From the NCBI RefSeq assembly GCF_022631235.3, contig NZ_CP093310.2:2108001-2172000 (forward strand): 64,000 nucleotides of DNA, in the 5' to 3' direction. Shown here piece by piece: positions 38,288 to 48,610 of the stretch. Source of the stretch: Psychrobacter raelei. Lineage in GTDB: Bacteria; Pseudomonadota; Gammaproteobacteria; Pseudomonadales; Moraxellaceae. The first letter of the stretch is position 1, and every line of letters begins with the position of its first letter. Below the pieces are notes generated by a model. It saw only the letters and a list, made by a program, of their open reading frames with translations. It searched no databases and was not told the DNA's origin. The position numbers and the translations under genes are program-made.

Positions 38288-40481
38288 CTTTTAGTTTTAA
38301 GCGCGCCGCATGCAGTAATGGCTCAGTGTAGCCACTTGGCTGCGCGCGTCCTTTGAACACCAAATCACAGGCGGCTTTAAAAGCAATAGAATGATCAAAG
38401 TTATCCGCCATAGGCATATAGCTTGCATCACCTAGGTTTTGCTCATCGACCACTTTTGCCATACGCTTCATGGCATCCATTACCTGCTCTTCGGTTACGA
38501 TACCATGGTGTAACCAGTTAGCGATGTGCTGACTTGAGATACGTAAGGTAGCACGGTCTTCCATTAGGCCTACGTTATTGATGTCTGGCACTTTTGAACA
38601 GCCCACGCCTTGATCTACCCAGCGTACTACGTAACCTAGGATGCCTTGAGCATTGTTCTCAAGCTCTTGACGCTTCTCTTCATCTGTCCAGTTGGTGTTT
38701 TTGGCCAATGGAATGGTTAAGATATCATCTAAGCTGGCACGCTCACGGCCCTTAAAGCCCTCTTGAATCTGTTGTACATTGTTTTGATGATAATGGATGC
38801 TATGTAAAGTAGCACCTGTGGGCGAAGGTACCCAAGCAGTCGTGGCACCAGCTTGTGGATGGTTCATCTTAGTCTCAACCATCTCTTTCATCTCATCAGG
38901 CTTAGCCCACATGCCTTTACCAATCTGAGCGCGGCCAATTAAGCCGGTCTCAATGCCGATATCCACGTTCCACTGCTCGTAAGCAGGCTGCCAAGCTTGC
39001 GACTTCATATCCCCTTTGCGTACAAAGGGACCTGCATTCATACTGGTATGAATCTCATCACCTGTACGGTCTAAGAAGCCAGTATTAATAAAGATAACGC
39101 GCTCTTTAGCTTGGCGGATACTTTCTTTTAGGTTGACTGTGGTGCGGCGCTCTTCATCCATAACCCCCATTTTTAGGGTATTGCGAGGAAGATTAAGGGC
39201 ATCTTCTACTGCAGCAAATAGGTCATTGGCAAATTTCACTTCTTCAGGGCCATGCATTTTCGGTTTTACAATATACATAGAGCCTTCACGAGAGTTTGAG
39301 CGTGTACTCTTGCCTTTAATATCGTTGATGGTCAATAGTGGCGTGATAAGCGCATCCATCATACCCTCGAAGATCTCTTCTTGACCCTCACCTAAGTCTA
39401 CCAAGATAGCTGGGTTTTGCATTAAGTGACCCACGTTACGGATTAACAATACCGCACGTCCAGGTAGTACCAGCTTGCCGCCCTCAGGTGTAGTGTATTC
39501 ACGATCTGGGCTGAGTTGACGGGTCAGCTCTTTGCCACCCTTCATAAACTTCTCAGTCAAGTCACCATTCATCAGACCAAACCAGTTACGATAAGCTTCT
39601 ACTTTTTCTTCCGCATCTACAGCGGCTACTGAGTCTTCACAGTCTTGAATGGCGGTGATTGCCGATTCTAATAACACATCTTTTATGTGCGCTGGGTCAT
39701 CTTGACCTACTGGATGGCTGGCATCAATCTGAATCTCAACGTGTAAGTTATTGTTCTTTAATAAGATGCCGGTAGGGCTTGATGCCTCACCCACATATCC
39801 TGCGAACTGAGCGCTGTTGGCCAAAGAGGTTGTGCTGTCGCCTTGAGCGATGTTTAACTTGCCATCTTCAACGCTAAAGCCAGTCACATCGGTATAGCTG
39901 CCTTCAGATAAGGCAAAGTTGTCATCTAAGAAGGCTTTGGCATAGGCCACGACTTCTGCCCCACGCTTTGGATTGTAGCTGCTACCCTTGTCTTTGCCAT
40001 CGGCAGTATCAATCACATCTGTGCCATACAAGGCATCATAAAAGCTGCCCCAACGTGCGTTGGCCGCATTCAATGCATAACGAGCATTACGAACCGGCAC
40101 CACCAGCTGTGGACCAGGAATAGTTGCGATTTCGGCATCGACATTTTCAGTAGATACTTCAAAGTCATCGCCTTCTGGCAATAAGTAGCCAATGTCGGTC
40201 AAAAACTCTTTATATTTTGGATAGTCAATCTCCCCGTCTTTGGCAGGATTGTCTAAATGCCACTGATCAATTTTGGCTTGTAGCTCATCACGCTTGGCCA
40301 ATAGCTCTTTATTACGCGGGGTAAACTGCTTTACGATTTTTTCGAAATTTGACCAATAAGCTTGTGAGTCCACACCAACGCGGGGTAACACATCATTTTC
40401 AATAAAATTATAAAGTTCGCTATCAATGGCAAGAATGCCTTTTTGAACACGGTTCTGGTTGTTATTAACAGAGTTACTCAT
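38277..40481 (-). CDS. glcB: malate synthase G
   Basis: GlcB condenses glyoxylate and acetyl-CoA to malate in the glyoxylate route. It is the monomeric G form of 734 residues, usual size about 725. Signatures are the N-terminal [37 protein letters not shown], the active-site [21 protein letters not shown] segment near residue 390 (partly quoted), and [21 protein letters not shown] with the catalytic region. AAAGGA precedes the ATG. It stands alone without glc genes. The last codons form part of the 20-bp repeat array. Confidence 0.95.
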   Translation of the reverse strand: MSNSVNNNQNRVQKGILAIDSELYNFIENDVLPRVGVDSQAYWSNFEKIVKQFTPRNKELLAKRDELQAKIDQWHLDNPAKDGEIDYPKYKEFLTDIGYLLPEGDDFEVSTENVDAEIATIPGPQLVVPVRNARYALNAANARWGSFYDALYGTDVIDTADGKDKGSSYNPKRGAEVVAYAKAFLDDNFALSEGSYTDVTGFSVEDGKLNIAQGDSTTSLANSAQFAGYVGEASSPTGILLKNNNLHVEIQIDASHPVGQDDPAHIKDVLLESAITAIQDCEDSVAAVDAEEKVEAYRNWFGLMNGDLTEKFMKGGKELTRQLSPDREYTTPEGGKLVLPGRAVLLIRNVGHLMQNPAILVDLGEGQEEIFEGMMDALITPLLTINDIKGKSTRSNSREGSMYIVKPKMHGPEEVKFANDLFAAVEDALNLPRNTLKMGVMDEERRTTVNLKESIRQAKERVIFINTGFLDRTGDEIHTSMNAGPFVRKGDMKSQAWQPAYEQWNVDIGIETGLIGRAQIGKGMWAKPDEMKEMVETKMNHPQAGATTAWVPSPTGATLHSIHYHQNNVQQIQEGFKGRERASLDDILTIPLAKNTNWTDEEKRQELENNAQGILGYVVRWVDQGVGCSKVPDINNVGLMEDRATLRISSQHIANWLHHGIVTEEQVMDAMKRMAKVVDEQNLGDASYMPMADNFDHSIAFKAACDLVFKGRAQPSGYTEPLLHAARLKLKANG

Positions 40482-40977
40482 ACCATATGATCCTTTGTTG
40501 GTGAATGGGGTTATCGGTGCCTTTAGTACCTTAGTGTTTATTGTGCCTATTTATGGCTTTATGTCGCTTAAGTAATATCACTTAAACCATTCTGTATTTA
40601 TACTACTATCAATCAGATAAATAAACAAGAAACAGCCATTTATTAAATAAATATTTAGTCTTTAATCAATTGATAATACCCCTTAAAGCCAATAAAATCA
40701 GTCATTTGTGATTGAAAATTAACAAGCGACCCACCATTCATTATTAAGTAAAGCTGTGTTAATCACAGTCCATATCGTCTCTACGACCTCTTCCTCTATG
40801 TTAAAAGAGGACAAAACGCTTATGGCAACTGCTGAGGCGACTCTAACGCGGTCACTTAAGCAGACGCATCAGGCTATATTTGTTAAAATAGCGCCCAACA
40901 GATTATTTTATAAAACCTTGTCCTTACTTTATGACTTGATAATACCTATCAAGTGAGCGGTAATACCTCAGTGATAA
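40482..40977. other. intergenic region glcB / miaE
   Basis: About 500 bases between divergent genes. A 66-codon frame (40756-40956) has no ribosome binding site and no family resemblance, so I do not call it. No RNA gene or clear operator was recognised. Confidence 0.4.
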
Positions 40978-41730
40978 ATGAGCCCTACTATGAATGATGA
41001 TCTTCTTAATGACAGCAGCAATACCGTTCACGCGCCTGCCCGTACTGACATCTCTCACATTCATCAGTTTTTGGGTGCGCCCACACCGCAGGCTTGGCTA
41101 GATGCTGCCTTACAAGATATTCCCACGCTGATACAAGACCATGCCAATTGCGAAAAAAAAGCCGCTGGCACAGCGATGAATTTAATTTTTCGTTATGAGT
41201 TCCATCAAGACTTACAGCTTAAGCTTGCGCAGCTGATCCGAGAGGAGATGCTGCACTATGAACAGGTGGTGGGGATAATGAGAGAGCGTGGCCAGCCCTG
41301 GAAACATTTGAGTGCCAGCCGCTATGCTAAAGGCATGCTCAAGCACAAGCGTACTTATGAGCCGGCAGCTATGATTGATATTTTAATTATTGGTGCCTTT
41401 ATTGAGGCGCGCTCTTGTGAACGCTTTGCAGCCTTAAGCGAAGTGATTGATGATGAGCGCTTAGCAAAATACTATCGCTATCTACTAAAGTCAGAGAGTC
41501 GTCATTACGAGGACTATATTACCCTAGCCCGCTCGCTTGAACCCAAACGTCAGCAGTCAGAAGCTCAGCTTGACTTTGAGGCATTGCAGCAAGCCACCAA
41601 TGGCAGCATAAATTTAGACCAACAGACCATGGATGTTGATCAGCGTATTGCTTTTTTTAGACAAATAGAAGCTGAGTTAATTACCAGTTCTGATAAAGAG
41701 CTACGTTTTCACAGTGGCACGCCTGCTTAA
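40978..41730 (+). CDS. miaE: tRNA 2-methylthio-N6-isopentenyladenosine hydroxylase
   Basis: MiaE is a non-heme di-iron monooxygenase that hydroxylates ms2i6A at tRNA position 37. Ligands for two irons are visible in the four-helix bundle: REEMLHYEQVV near residue 92, FIEARSCERF near residue 141, and ESRHYEDY near residue 173. It has 250 residues, comparable to known MiaE proteins. The N-terminal 28 residues are polar and extend beyond the usual start. It stands alone with its own terminator. Confidence 0.9.
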   Translation: MSPTMNDDLLNDSSNTVHAPARTDISHIHQFLGAPTPQAWLDAALQDIPTLIQDHANCEKKAAGTAMNLIFRYEFHQDLQLKLAQLIREEMLHYEQVVGIMRERGQPWKHLSASRYAKGMLKHKRTYEPAAMIDILIIGAFIEARSCERFAALSEVIDDERLAKYYRYLLKSESRHYEDYITLARSLEPKRQQSEAQLDFEALQQATNGSINLDQQTMDVDQRIAFFRQIEAELITSSDKELRFHSGTPA

Positions 41731-41777
41731 GAGGCCATTATTACCGAATTTATGACAACGTTGTTTTCAGCTTGTAC

Positions 41778-41810
41778 AAAAAGGCCTACTAAAATTAAGT
41801 AGGCCTTTTT
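41778..41810. terminator. terminator downstream of miaE
   Basis: AAAAAGGCCTACT and AGTAGGCCTTTTT form a stem with a seven-base loop. A- and T-tracts allow use from both sides, including by the converging 113-residue protein gene. Confidence 0.85.
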
Positions 41811-41835
41811 AATGCATTAATATTAGTGTCACCCT

Positions 41836-42177
41836 CTACTTTAAGTCTTCATTTAAGACACGAGCTTGGGCATTATCAATAGTGGCATAACGATTACGAT
41901 CTGTGATTTCACCACTTTGTGGCTGTTCAGTACCGGTAGTATTCTCATTAATATTACCATCAAACGCAGTACCGCCTTGCTGATCTCGTCTGTCAGGTTG
42001 GCGAGCGGGGTTGTCCCCATCGTTAACATGCTCACTTTGAACATAATCATTGTTTAGGGTTTGGGTCCCGTTAGTGTCAGAAGACTCTGCATATCGGCCC
42101 GATTTATCGTTAACTGCGTCGTCAGTCGTGGCTGCGTCGATTGGTGTTTTGGTTAAATTTGGGTCTCGAGTTTGCAT
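41836..42177 (-). CDS. short acidic, hydrophilic protein of unknown function (a)
   Basis: A 113-residue protein rich in Asp, Asn, Thr, Gln and Glu, with almost no hydrophobic core and no Cys or Trp. It is predicted by composition to be disordered. Two adjacent ATG codons occur; AAGGA is six bases before the second, which I use. It is the last of three similar genes on the same strand (with 42414-42749 and 42826-43005). I recognise no family; general stress hydrophilins have similar composition, but that is only analogy. Confidence 0.65.
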   Translation of the reverse strand: MQTRDPNLTKTPIDAATTDDAVNDKSGRYAESSDTNGTQTLNNDYVQSEHVNDGDNPARQPDRRDQQGGTAFDGNINENTTGTEQPQSGEITDRNRYATIDNAQARVLNEDLK

Positions 42178-42413
42178 CATACTTCCTTAATTTATTTAAA
42201 TAAATATATCGAACTGAACCGGTGTATTAACCACCTATGCCTGTTATGACGCCTGTTATGACTTAAACTTAGGCTTGCTTGAATTTAGGTCTGAATTTAG
42301 ATCTAAATGTTTAACATGCTCAGCAGCTTTAAGACATAAGTCTGGTCGGTGGTTGGGCTTGATTACCATCACTATATAGTCATCTATAAAACTATTAGAA
42401 AACTATCAGAACG

Positions 42414-42749
42414 CTAGTCGTTATCATGTCGTCCTAAATCAAAAGCATTCAAATCGCCCACATTCTTGCCTGCAGGTGGCAGACCAGAGTTCATTTTACG
42501 GGTATCTTCATAGACATCGTCGGTCTCTTGTGAAGCTTGCTGTGGGCCATCGATTTCTGGTAAGTTCTTATTACCACCATACGTCCCCACTTCTAAAGCG
42601 CCCTTATCTGAAGTTGCTCCGGTTTTATCAACCGCACCCACTTGTTCATCCTCAGTAGACACAGTAGACTCCTTGGCAGCTTCTATCGCATCATTTTCGA
42701 CTTGTACATCTTGAGGTAATTTGACAGTTACTGATTCATTGATTGACAT
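42414..42749 (-). CDS. short acidic, hydrophilic protein of unknown function (b)
   Basis: A 111-residue acidic protein without Cys or Trp. The composition is Glu, Asp, Gly, Thr and Lys rich, with a Gly/Asn/Pro stretch GTYGGNKNLPEIDGPQQA in the middle and KMNSGLPPAGKNVGDLNAF near the end, motifs that look like recurring short recognition segments. AAGGGAA precedes the ATG. It is probably disordered. Function unknown. Confidence 0.7.
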   Translation of the reverse strand: MSINESVTVKLPQDVQVENDAIEAAKESTVSTEDEQVGAVDKTGATSDKGALEVGTYGGNKNLPEIDGPQQASQETDDVYEDTRKMNSGLPPAGKNVGDLNAFDLGRHDND

Positions 42750-42825
42750 AATATTCCCTTATCGTATTTTAGTTATTGTTAAATTAGTTATCATTTATGA
42801 TTGGCTGTTTGTAGCCGAGCTCTTG

Positions 42826-43005
42826 TTATTTATCTGTACGCAAATCATCTTCAATAAAAGGGGTTTGCTCTTGCTCAGTCAGCTGCTCTGGCTGCTCTTT
42901 TTGCTCTGAGGGCTTTAAGTTTTCTTTTACCTCATCAGGCTTTACCTGATTGGCTGCTTGTTGCAAGTCAGAGTCTTTATCAGCTTGTGGATTTGAATTA
43001 CTCAT
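42826..43005 (-). CDS. 59-residue acidic, hydrophilic protein (c)
   Basis: A short gene: it encodes MSNSNPQADKDSDLQQAA, continues with repeated Glu/Gln/Lys-rich segments and ends TPFIEDDLRTDK. AAGGA lies seven bases before the ATG, which supports translation. It has no hydrophobic stretch and looks disordered. It lies upstream of the two other short acidic genes on the same strand, 76 bases from gene (b). No family recognised. Confidence 0.65.
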   Translation of the reverse strand: MSNSNPQADKDSDLQQAANQVKPDEVKENLKPSEQKEQPEQLTEQEQTPFIEDDLRTDK

Positions 43006-43033
43006 AACATTATCCTTTTTTTTGTTGGGTGTT

Positions 43034-43069
43034 TTTTTTATTTGCGAGCAATTTTTTATTTGCGAGCAA
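43034..43069. repeat. 18-bp tandem duplication upstream of the 59-residue gene
   Basis: TTTTTTATTTGCGAGCAA occurs twice in immediate succession, in the likely upstream region of the 59-residue gene. Confidence 0.88.
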
Positions 43070-43151
43070 TTTAAGTCATATGTCTTATCATATAACCTGC
43101 TATGGCCGATAAACTATTAGTAACTCGTAGCTTTGTGTTTAGATATGTTGA

Positions 43152-43187
43152 AAAAAAAGCAACTTTGTAAGTCAAAGTTGCTTTTTT
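43152..43187. terminator. terminator of ppk
   Basis: AAAAAAGCAACTTTG and CAAAGTTGCTTTTTT pair around a five-base loop. On the minus strand it follows ppk by about 70 bases. Confidence 0.88.
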
Positions 43188-43197
43188 ATTGAGTCAG

Positions 43198-43231
43198 GTA
43201 GATGTCTTTTAAATGTAGATGTCTTTTAAAT
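43198..43231. repeat. 17-bp tandem duplication just after ppk
   Basis: GTAGATGTCTTTTAAAT occurs twice in immediate succession between the ppk stop and its terminator. Confidence 0.9.
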
Positions 43232-43254
43232 AATGATAAGCTTTGAGACAACGC

Positions 43255-45582
43255 CTAGTTGCTTTGGGAGGTTAGATCAGAAACTTTGTTAATCTTTTGT
43301 AGTAAGTAATCTTGTGCAATAAAGACTGCCTCACCTTTGGCCGGCTGTACTTGATTCCAGCTGCCATCGCCTTTTAACTCCCACGCCTGCACGTTGTCAG
43401 TTAAGTAGCTCATTAAGCCATCTTCATAAACACGTTTGAACAGCTTAGGATCTTCTACTGGAAAAGCCACTTCTACGCGGTGGAACAAGTTGCGACTCAT
43501 CCAATCTGCACTGCCACAGTACAGACGCTCATCACCACCATTATAAAAATAATAAACCCGAGTATGCTCTAAGAAACGCCCCACCACCGAACGAACTGTG
43601 ATGTTCTCAGATAAGCCTTTAACTTGAGGGCGAATACAGCTCATTGAACGCAAAATAAGTTCAATCTTCACGCCCGCTTGTGAAGCATCATACAGCTTAT
43701 CGATTAAATGACGCTCCGTTAAGGCGTTACATTTGACGATAATATGCGCCTTTTTGCCCGCTTTGGCATTGGCAATCTCATCATCAATAAATGACATGAG
43801 CTGTGTGTGCAGCGTAAAGGGCGCATGTAGTAGCTTGTTGACGTTAGCCGCTTTGCCCATACCGGTCAGCTCTTGGAAAATCTTATGCACATCCTCTGAT
43901 ATATCAGGGTCAGAGGTAAACAGTCCATAATCAGTATAGGCCTTGGCATTACCCTCATGATAGTTACCAGTACCTAAGTGTACGTAACGACGAATCTTAT
44001 TATCTTCACGGCGCACAATAAGCATCAACTTGGCATGAGTCTTATAACCGACGATACCATACACCACCACTGCGCCTGCTTCTTGCAGCAAATTGGCCAC
44101 CTCAATATTTGAGGCCTCATCAAAACGGGCACGCAGCTCAATAATGGCGGTCACTTCTTTACCATTTCTTGCCGCAGCTGCTAAGGCTTTGACAATCTCG
44201 GAGTTTTTGCCTGAGCGGTATAAGGTTTGTTTAATCGCCAATACCTTAGGGTCTAAAGCGGCTTGCCAAATCATATTAACCACGGGGTTAAACGACTCAT
44301 ACGGGTGATGCACCAACACATCGCCTCGGCGAATGGCCGTAAACATGCTCTCGCCTTTATCGAATGACTCACGTCTAAAGGCTTTTGGCATCATGTGTGA
44401 AAATGGCTGAAAGCGCAGGCTTGGGATATCAAAGTCAAAAAGTAAGCGGGTGAGGTTCACCGGACCATTCACACGGTACAGCTGACTTTCGTGCAACCCA
44501 AACTCTTCCAACAGATAGTCGCTGACTTCAGTAGGACAATTGGTGGTCACCTCTAGGCGCACCTTGTCACCAAAGCGGCGGTTATTAAGCTCACCCTCTA
44601 AAGCTTTAGCGATATCCTCTACATCATCCGCCAGCTCCAAGTCAGCATTGCGTGTTAAGCGGAACTGATGGCAGCCTGTCACACTCATACCCGGGAACAG
44701 CTTACCGACATGCTCATGAATCACCGCTGAGAGCATGATGTGGTGCTCTTTGCCGTCGGTCAGCTCGTCGGGCAGACGAATCACGCGCGGTAGGCTGCGC
44801 GGCGCGGGTACCACAGCCAAATTGATATCTCGGCCAAAGGCATCTTTGCCCTCTAGACTCACCATGAAGTTTAAGCTCTTGTTCACCAGACGTGGGAACG
44901 GGTGTGCCGGATCAATACTGATTGGGGTCAGTACTGGCATGACCTGCTCGATGAAATATTCCTTCATCCACTGCGCCTGCTCCGCATTTAACTCATTGCG
45001 CTTAAGATAGCGAATGTCCTCTTGAGCCAAGGCTGGCAAGATATCTTCATTTAAAATACGGTACTGCTCTTCAATCGCTTGATGCGCCACATCAGATATC
45101 TCTTGTAATACTTCGCTTGGACGCATCTTGTCAGGCTTATGCGAGATATTGCCATGATTGAGCTGCTGCATTAAGCCTGCCACACGAATCTCAAAGAACT
45201 CATCTAAATTGGATGAAAAAATAATCAAAAAGAACAAACGCTCAAGCAGTGGGTGACGAGGATTCGTCGCTTGAGCCAGCACGCGCAGATGGAACTGTAG
45301 CCAAGACAGCTCACGGTTAATATAACTATTAGAGGAGTAAGTGCCATCTTCATAGCGTTCCCAATCTAGCTCAGTTAAGGACTTAGATTTGGTAGTGTCA
45401 TTGGTTTTATTGACATGACTGTTTTGAGAGTTGTCTTGAGAAGTTAAGGCGGTATCGGTCATAGTTTGCTCTGCTTTGGTTTGCCGGCTTGGGGAGGAGT
45501 CTTGATTATTTGGCGCATGATTGGATGCATTATCTGACGTAGTGGCTGCACTATTTTTTGGATTACGAGCGGGTCTGGTCAT
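43255..45582 (-). CDS. ppk: polyphosphate kinase 1
   Basis: Ppk1 polymerises ATP gamma-phosphate into polyphosphate, used in stress survival. Signatures are [15 protein letters not shown] near residue 88, [25 protein letters not shown], the autophosphorylated His in [17 protein letters not shown], and the C-terminal [17 protein letters not shown]. It has 775 residues, of which the first about 80 are Asn/Ser/Thr/Gln rich and not part of the family's core; the core is thus the usual ~690. An internal Met at about residue 41 is an alternative start without strong support. Confidence 0.95.
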   Translation of the reverse strand: MTRPARNPKNSAATTSDNASNHAPNNQDSSPSRQTKAEQTMTDTALTSQDNSQNSHVNKTNDTTKSKSLTELDWERYEDGTYSSNSYINRELSWLQFHLRVLAQATNPRHPLLERLFFLIIFSSNLDEFFEIRVAGLMQQLNHGNISHKPDKMRPSEVLQEISDVAHQAIEEQYRILNEDILPALAQEDIRYLKRNELNAEQAQWMKEYFIEQVMPVLTPISIDPAHPFPRLVNKSLNFMVSLEGKDAFGRDINLAVVPAPRSLPRVIRLPDELTDGKEHHIMLSAVIHEHVGKLFPGMSVTGCHQFRLTRNADLELADDVEDIAKALEGELNNRRFGDKVRLEVTTNCPTEVSDYLLEEFGLHESQLYRVNGPVNLTRLLFDFDIPSLRFQPFSHMMPKAFRRESFDKGESMFTAIRRGDVLVHHPYESFNPVVNMIWQAALDPKVLAIKQTLYRSGKNSEIVKALAAAARNGKEVTAIIELRARFDEASNIEVANLLQEAGAVVVYGIVGYKTHAKLMLIVRREDNKIRRYVHLGTGNYHEGNAKAYTDYGLFTSDPDISEDVHKIFQELTGMGKAANVNKLLHAPFTLHTQLMSFIDDEIANAKAGKKAHIIVKCNALTERHLIDKLYDASQAGVKIELILRSMSCIRPQVKGLSENITVRSVVGRFLEHTRVYYFYNGGDERLYCGSADWMSRNLFHRVEVAFPVEDPKLFKRVYEDGLMSYLTDNVQAWELKGDGSWNQVQPAKGEAVFIAQDYLLQKINKVSDLTSQSN

Positions 45583-45684
45583 GACAAATATGCCTCCTTT
45601 ATGTCTGCGCCAAAATAAAAATCGCGCAGACTTAGTATATAAGATTCATTTTACAAGTTTATTAAAATCAAATACTTAAATTAA

Positions 45685-46362
45685 TTAGGGCAAAACTGCA
45701 TTGTTCATACGGCGCATGATAATACGCTGCTTATTGCGCAGACGCTTATCGCTCATATGTCCTTGATAATACTTGGGATTGGTGAGCATGCTAATCAGCA
45801 GCGCCGATTCGTCTCGATTGAGCTTGCTTGCCGGCTTATTAAAATAGTGATGCGCAGCCGCCTCAATGCCATAGATGCCATTGCCAAATTCGGCCACATT
45901 TAAATAAGCGGTTAAGATACGCTGTTTGTCCCACATCCCCTCTATCATTAAGGTGATACTTGCCTCAAGTCCTTTACGCACATATGAGCGGTGCGAGGTC
46001 AAAAATAAGTTTTTGGCAAGCTGCTGAGTGATGGTTGATCCGCCAGCTGCCACTGTGCCTGAGCTTTCATTTTTTTTCATGGCCGCCTCGATACCTTCCA
46101 TATCAAAGCCATTGTGGCTGGCAAATCGAGAATCTTCACTGACAATAGCGGCTCGCTTAGCAGACTTGGCGATATCTTCATACTCTACCCAAGTTTGGGT
46201 CACGCTGCCACCCCCTAAGCGGTGGGCAATCATAAACATGCTGTTATTAATGGGCTGACTTTTCCAGACCATCAGCAGACCCGCTACAGAAATATAAAAG
46301 GCCACTGCCAATAATACCAGGGCCCCAAACAAACGCTTAAAAAATGTGGAAACTGCCGTCAT
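45685..46362 (-). CDS. mtgA: monofunctional biosynthetic peptidoglycan transglycosylase
   Basis: MtgA polymerises lipid II glycan strands. It has one N-terminal transmembrane helix at about residues 12-33 and a GT51 domain with the catalytic Glu76 in AIVSEDSRFASHNGFD. GGSTITQQLAKNLFL at residues 108-121 and YLNVAEFGNGIYGIEAAA are family hallmarks. It has 225 residues and no transpeptidase domain. It lies next to ppk on the same strand, without apparent functional link. Confidence 0.94.
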   Translation of the reverse strand: MTAVSTFFKRLFGALVLLAVAFYISVAGLLMVWKSQPINNSMFMIAHRLGGGSVTQTWVEYEDIAKSAKRAAIVSEDSRFASHNGFDMEGIEAAMKKNESSGTVAAGGSTITQQLAKNLFLTSHRSYVRKGLEASITLMIEGMWDKQRILTAYLNVAEFGNGIYGIEAAAHHYFNKPASKLNRDESALLISMLTNPKYYQGHMSDKRLRNKQRIIMRRMNNAVLP

Positions 46363-46450
46363 AGTTTTTTGACTCGGCTAACGGTTAAAATTAAAACAAT
46401 GATAAACTAACTTAAGGCTTACGGGTAGTTGTCTTTTACTGTTACCCAAG

Positions 46451-46837
46451 ATGAGCGCACCTAAGATGACCCACGATAGGATAACAATTTTGACTCAGAT
46501 TAACCTTACTCGGCATAAAATTGCACAGCAAATTCACACAGTCACCTTATCCACTAATGACTCAAATGCTAAGCTGCCAGATGTGCAGCCTTTAGATGGC
46601 CAAGCTTGGTGGCTACTGGGCACATCTGGCTGTCATTTATGCGACGTTGCAGAAGAGACACTTAGGCTATTTTCGAGTGTGTCTCCGGTAAAGGTTCAAA
46701 AGGTAGATATTGCAGATTTAGATGAGGCATTGATGCAAGAGTTTGCCACGATTATTCCGGTTATCCTTACGCCCACTCACCAATTAAAATATCCTTTTTC
46801 TATTGTTGATTTACAAACTTTAATTTTAGACACCTAA
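46451..46837 (+). CDS. glutaredoxin-like (DUF836) protein
   Basis: A 128-residue small protein with a thioredoxin-fold pattern. WWLLGTSGCHLCDVAEETL at about residues 53-71 has the CxxC redox pair Cys61 and Cys64, and a later cis-Pro-like loop is at ATIIPVILTP. This matches the glutaredoxin-like DUF836 family, whose role is not established. The N-terminal 45 residues precede the fold and may include a wrong upstream start; a Met at residue 6 is another option. It is cytoplasmic by absence of a signal. Confidence 0.75.
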   Translation: MSAPKMTHDRITILTQINLTRHKIAQQIHTVTLSTNDSNAKLPDVQPLDGQAWWLLGTSGCHLCDVAEETLRLFSSVSPVKVQKVDIADLDEALMQEFATIIPVILTPTHQLKYPFSIVDLQTLILDT

Positions 46838-47206
46838 CTCTTTAATTCATTAGTGTTATAGATGCTATCACTCAAAGCCCGCCCTTTATGGCTTTGGGAA
46901 CCATTACGTGCCAATAAGATCTGTAAGTCAGCCTATTTTATAATTCAAAAATACTAAGTATAGAATGCAAGGACGCTCTACTTTGAGCACTTTATCTTCC
47001 TAACTATTATGTTTTGAGTAAAAATTAAAAAACAGACGCCTTGATGTGGGGTGGGTACATTGGCTGAAGAGCAGTATGATGATACTTAGCCATTAACCTC
47101 ATCTTGGATTGTTATCCATAAAACCTTAGTAGCCATGACTTAATTAATAATAAAAAAGCACTAAAATTTACTGTATTTTAAAACCGTCATTAATAAGAGG
47201 GCTGAT
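46838..47206. other. intergenic region before the alpha-hydroxy-acid dehydrogenase gene
   Basis: About 370 bases. A 7-bp hairpin (CAAAGCC at 46873-46879 with GGCTTTG at 46890-46896) lies just beyond the preceding gene, but without a clear T-tract. A ribosome binding site AAGAGGG precedes the next gene. Nothing else recognised. Confidence 0.4.
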
Positions 47207-48418
47207 ATGAAAGACTTAACCAAAATGACCGAGATTGAAGACTTGCGCCGAGTCGCTGAGCGCAAAGTACCGCGCATGTTTTATGATTATGTCGACTCAG
47301 GATCATGGACGCAGACCACTTATCGTAATAACGAAACCGACTTTGACCGTATCAAATTACGCCAGCGCGTGTTGGTCGATATGGACAACCGCAGCTTAGC
47401 AACTCAGATGATCGGTGAAGACGTAAAAATGCCTATTGCCATTGCCCCTACCGGCTTTACCGGTATGATGTGGGCCAATGGTGAGATGCATGCCGCTAAA
47501 GCCGCCAAAGACTTTGGGGTGCCTTTTTCACTGTCCACCATGAGTATCAACTCTATTGAAGATGTGGCCGAGTACACCAACCATCCTTTTTGGTTTCAGC
47601 TGTATGTGATGCGTGATAAAGACTTCATGGCCAATCTGATTCGCCGCGCTAAGGAGGCCAACTGTTCAGCCTTAATCTTGACTGCGGACTTACAGGTACT
47701 TGGTCAGCGTCACAAAGACATCAAAAATGGTCTATCTGCCCCACCAAAACCCACTTTGGCCAATATCTTAAACCTAATGACCAAGCCTGAATGGTGCTTT
47801 AATATGCTGGGCGCCAAGCGCCGTACATTCGGCAACATCGTAGGCCATGCTAAGGGCGTCGGCGACTTGTCGTCATTGTCTTCTTGGACCGCTGAGCAGT
47901 TCGATCCTAGCCTAAGCTGGGATGATGTTGCCCGTATTAAAGACATGTGGGGCGGCAAGCTGATTATCAAGGGCATCATGGAGCCTGAAGATGCCATTTT
48001 GGCTGCCCGCAGTGGCGCAGATGCTATGGTTATCTCAAACCACGGTGGCCGCCAATTAGATGGTGCGCCCTCCTCTATTGCCTGCTTGTCTGAAGTGGTG
48101 CAAGCGGTACAAGCTGAGAAAAGCGATATTGAAGTGTGGCTAGACAGCGGTATCCGCTCAGGTCAAGACGTACTAAAAGCCATTGCTTTAGGCGCTAAGG
48201 GCACCATGGTTGGGCGCGCTTTCTTATATGGCTTGGGTGCTTATGGTGAAGATGGTGTGCGCCGCGCATTAGAGATTTTATACAAAGAGTGCGATATCAC
48301 TATGGCATTTTGTGGTAGAACCAACATCAGCGACGTCACAGATGACATCTTGGTCAAAGGTACGTATGAGTATCTTAAGACCTCTATTCCGCAAGTGGCA
48401 CCCATTCGTTGGGGCTAA
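47207..48418 (+). CDS. lldD: FMN-dependent alpha-hydroxy-acid dehydrogenase, probably L-lactate dehydrogenase
   Basis: A 403-residue FMN alpha-hydroxy-acid oxidising enzyme that typically feeds electrons from L-lactate into the quinone pool. Signatures are FYDYVDSGSWTQTTYRNN near residue 25, PIAIAPTGFTGM near 76, the FMN-binding LTADLQVLGQRHKD near 158, Lys255 in IIKGIM, and the catalytic SNHGGRQLDGAPSS with His279 and Arg282. LldD is the likeliest, but glycolate or mandelate dehydrogenase cannot be excluded. AAGAGGG precedes the ATG. It is not next to lldP, lldR or dld. Confidence 0.88.
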   Translation: MKDLTKMTEIEDLRRVAERKVPRMFYDYVDSGSWTQTTYRNNETDFDRIKLRQRVLVDMDNRSLATQMIGEDVKMPIAIAPTGFTGMMWANGEMHAAKAAKDFGVPFSLSTMSINSIEDVAEYTNHPFWFQLYVMRDKDFMANLIRRAKEANCSALILTADLQVLGQRHKDIKNGLSAPPKPTLANILNLMTKPEWCFNMLGAKRRTFGNIVGHAKGVGDLSSLSSWTAEQFDPSLSWDDVARIKDMWGGKLIIKGIMEPEDAILAARSGADAMVISNHGGRQLDGAPSSIACLSEVVQAVQAEKSDIEVWLDSGIRSGQDVLKAIALGAKGTMVGRAFLYGLGAYGEDGVRRALEILYKECDITMAFCGRTNISDVTDDILVKGTYEYLKTSIPQVAPIRWG

Positions 48419-48462
48419 ATGGCGGCGGTCATTAGCTTCGTTAAATAAGCGCCATTAATTAC

Positions 48463-48512
48463 ATACCAGTCAAAGCGTCGAGCATATCGAATGCAGTGAC
48501 TGGTATTTTTTT
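48463..48512 (+). terminator. terminator of the lldD-like gene
   Basis: ATACCAGTCA and TGACTGGTAT pair over ten bases around a 24-base loop and are followed by seven T. Confidence 0.75.
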
Positions 48513-48610
48513 GCCCATAAATCTTGGTGGCACCTGCGGCGCTGAACCATATCTACCTTGAATATGTACCTATGCTAAAATAGCCGCACCATGCACCACT
48601 AGCCTTGATT

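Noticed and set aside
40756..40956. 66-codon open frame between glcB and miaE
   Set aside because: No ribosome binding site, no recognisable motif, and low-quality composition; more likely chance.
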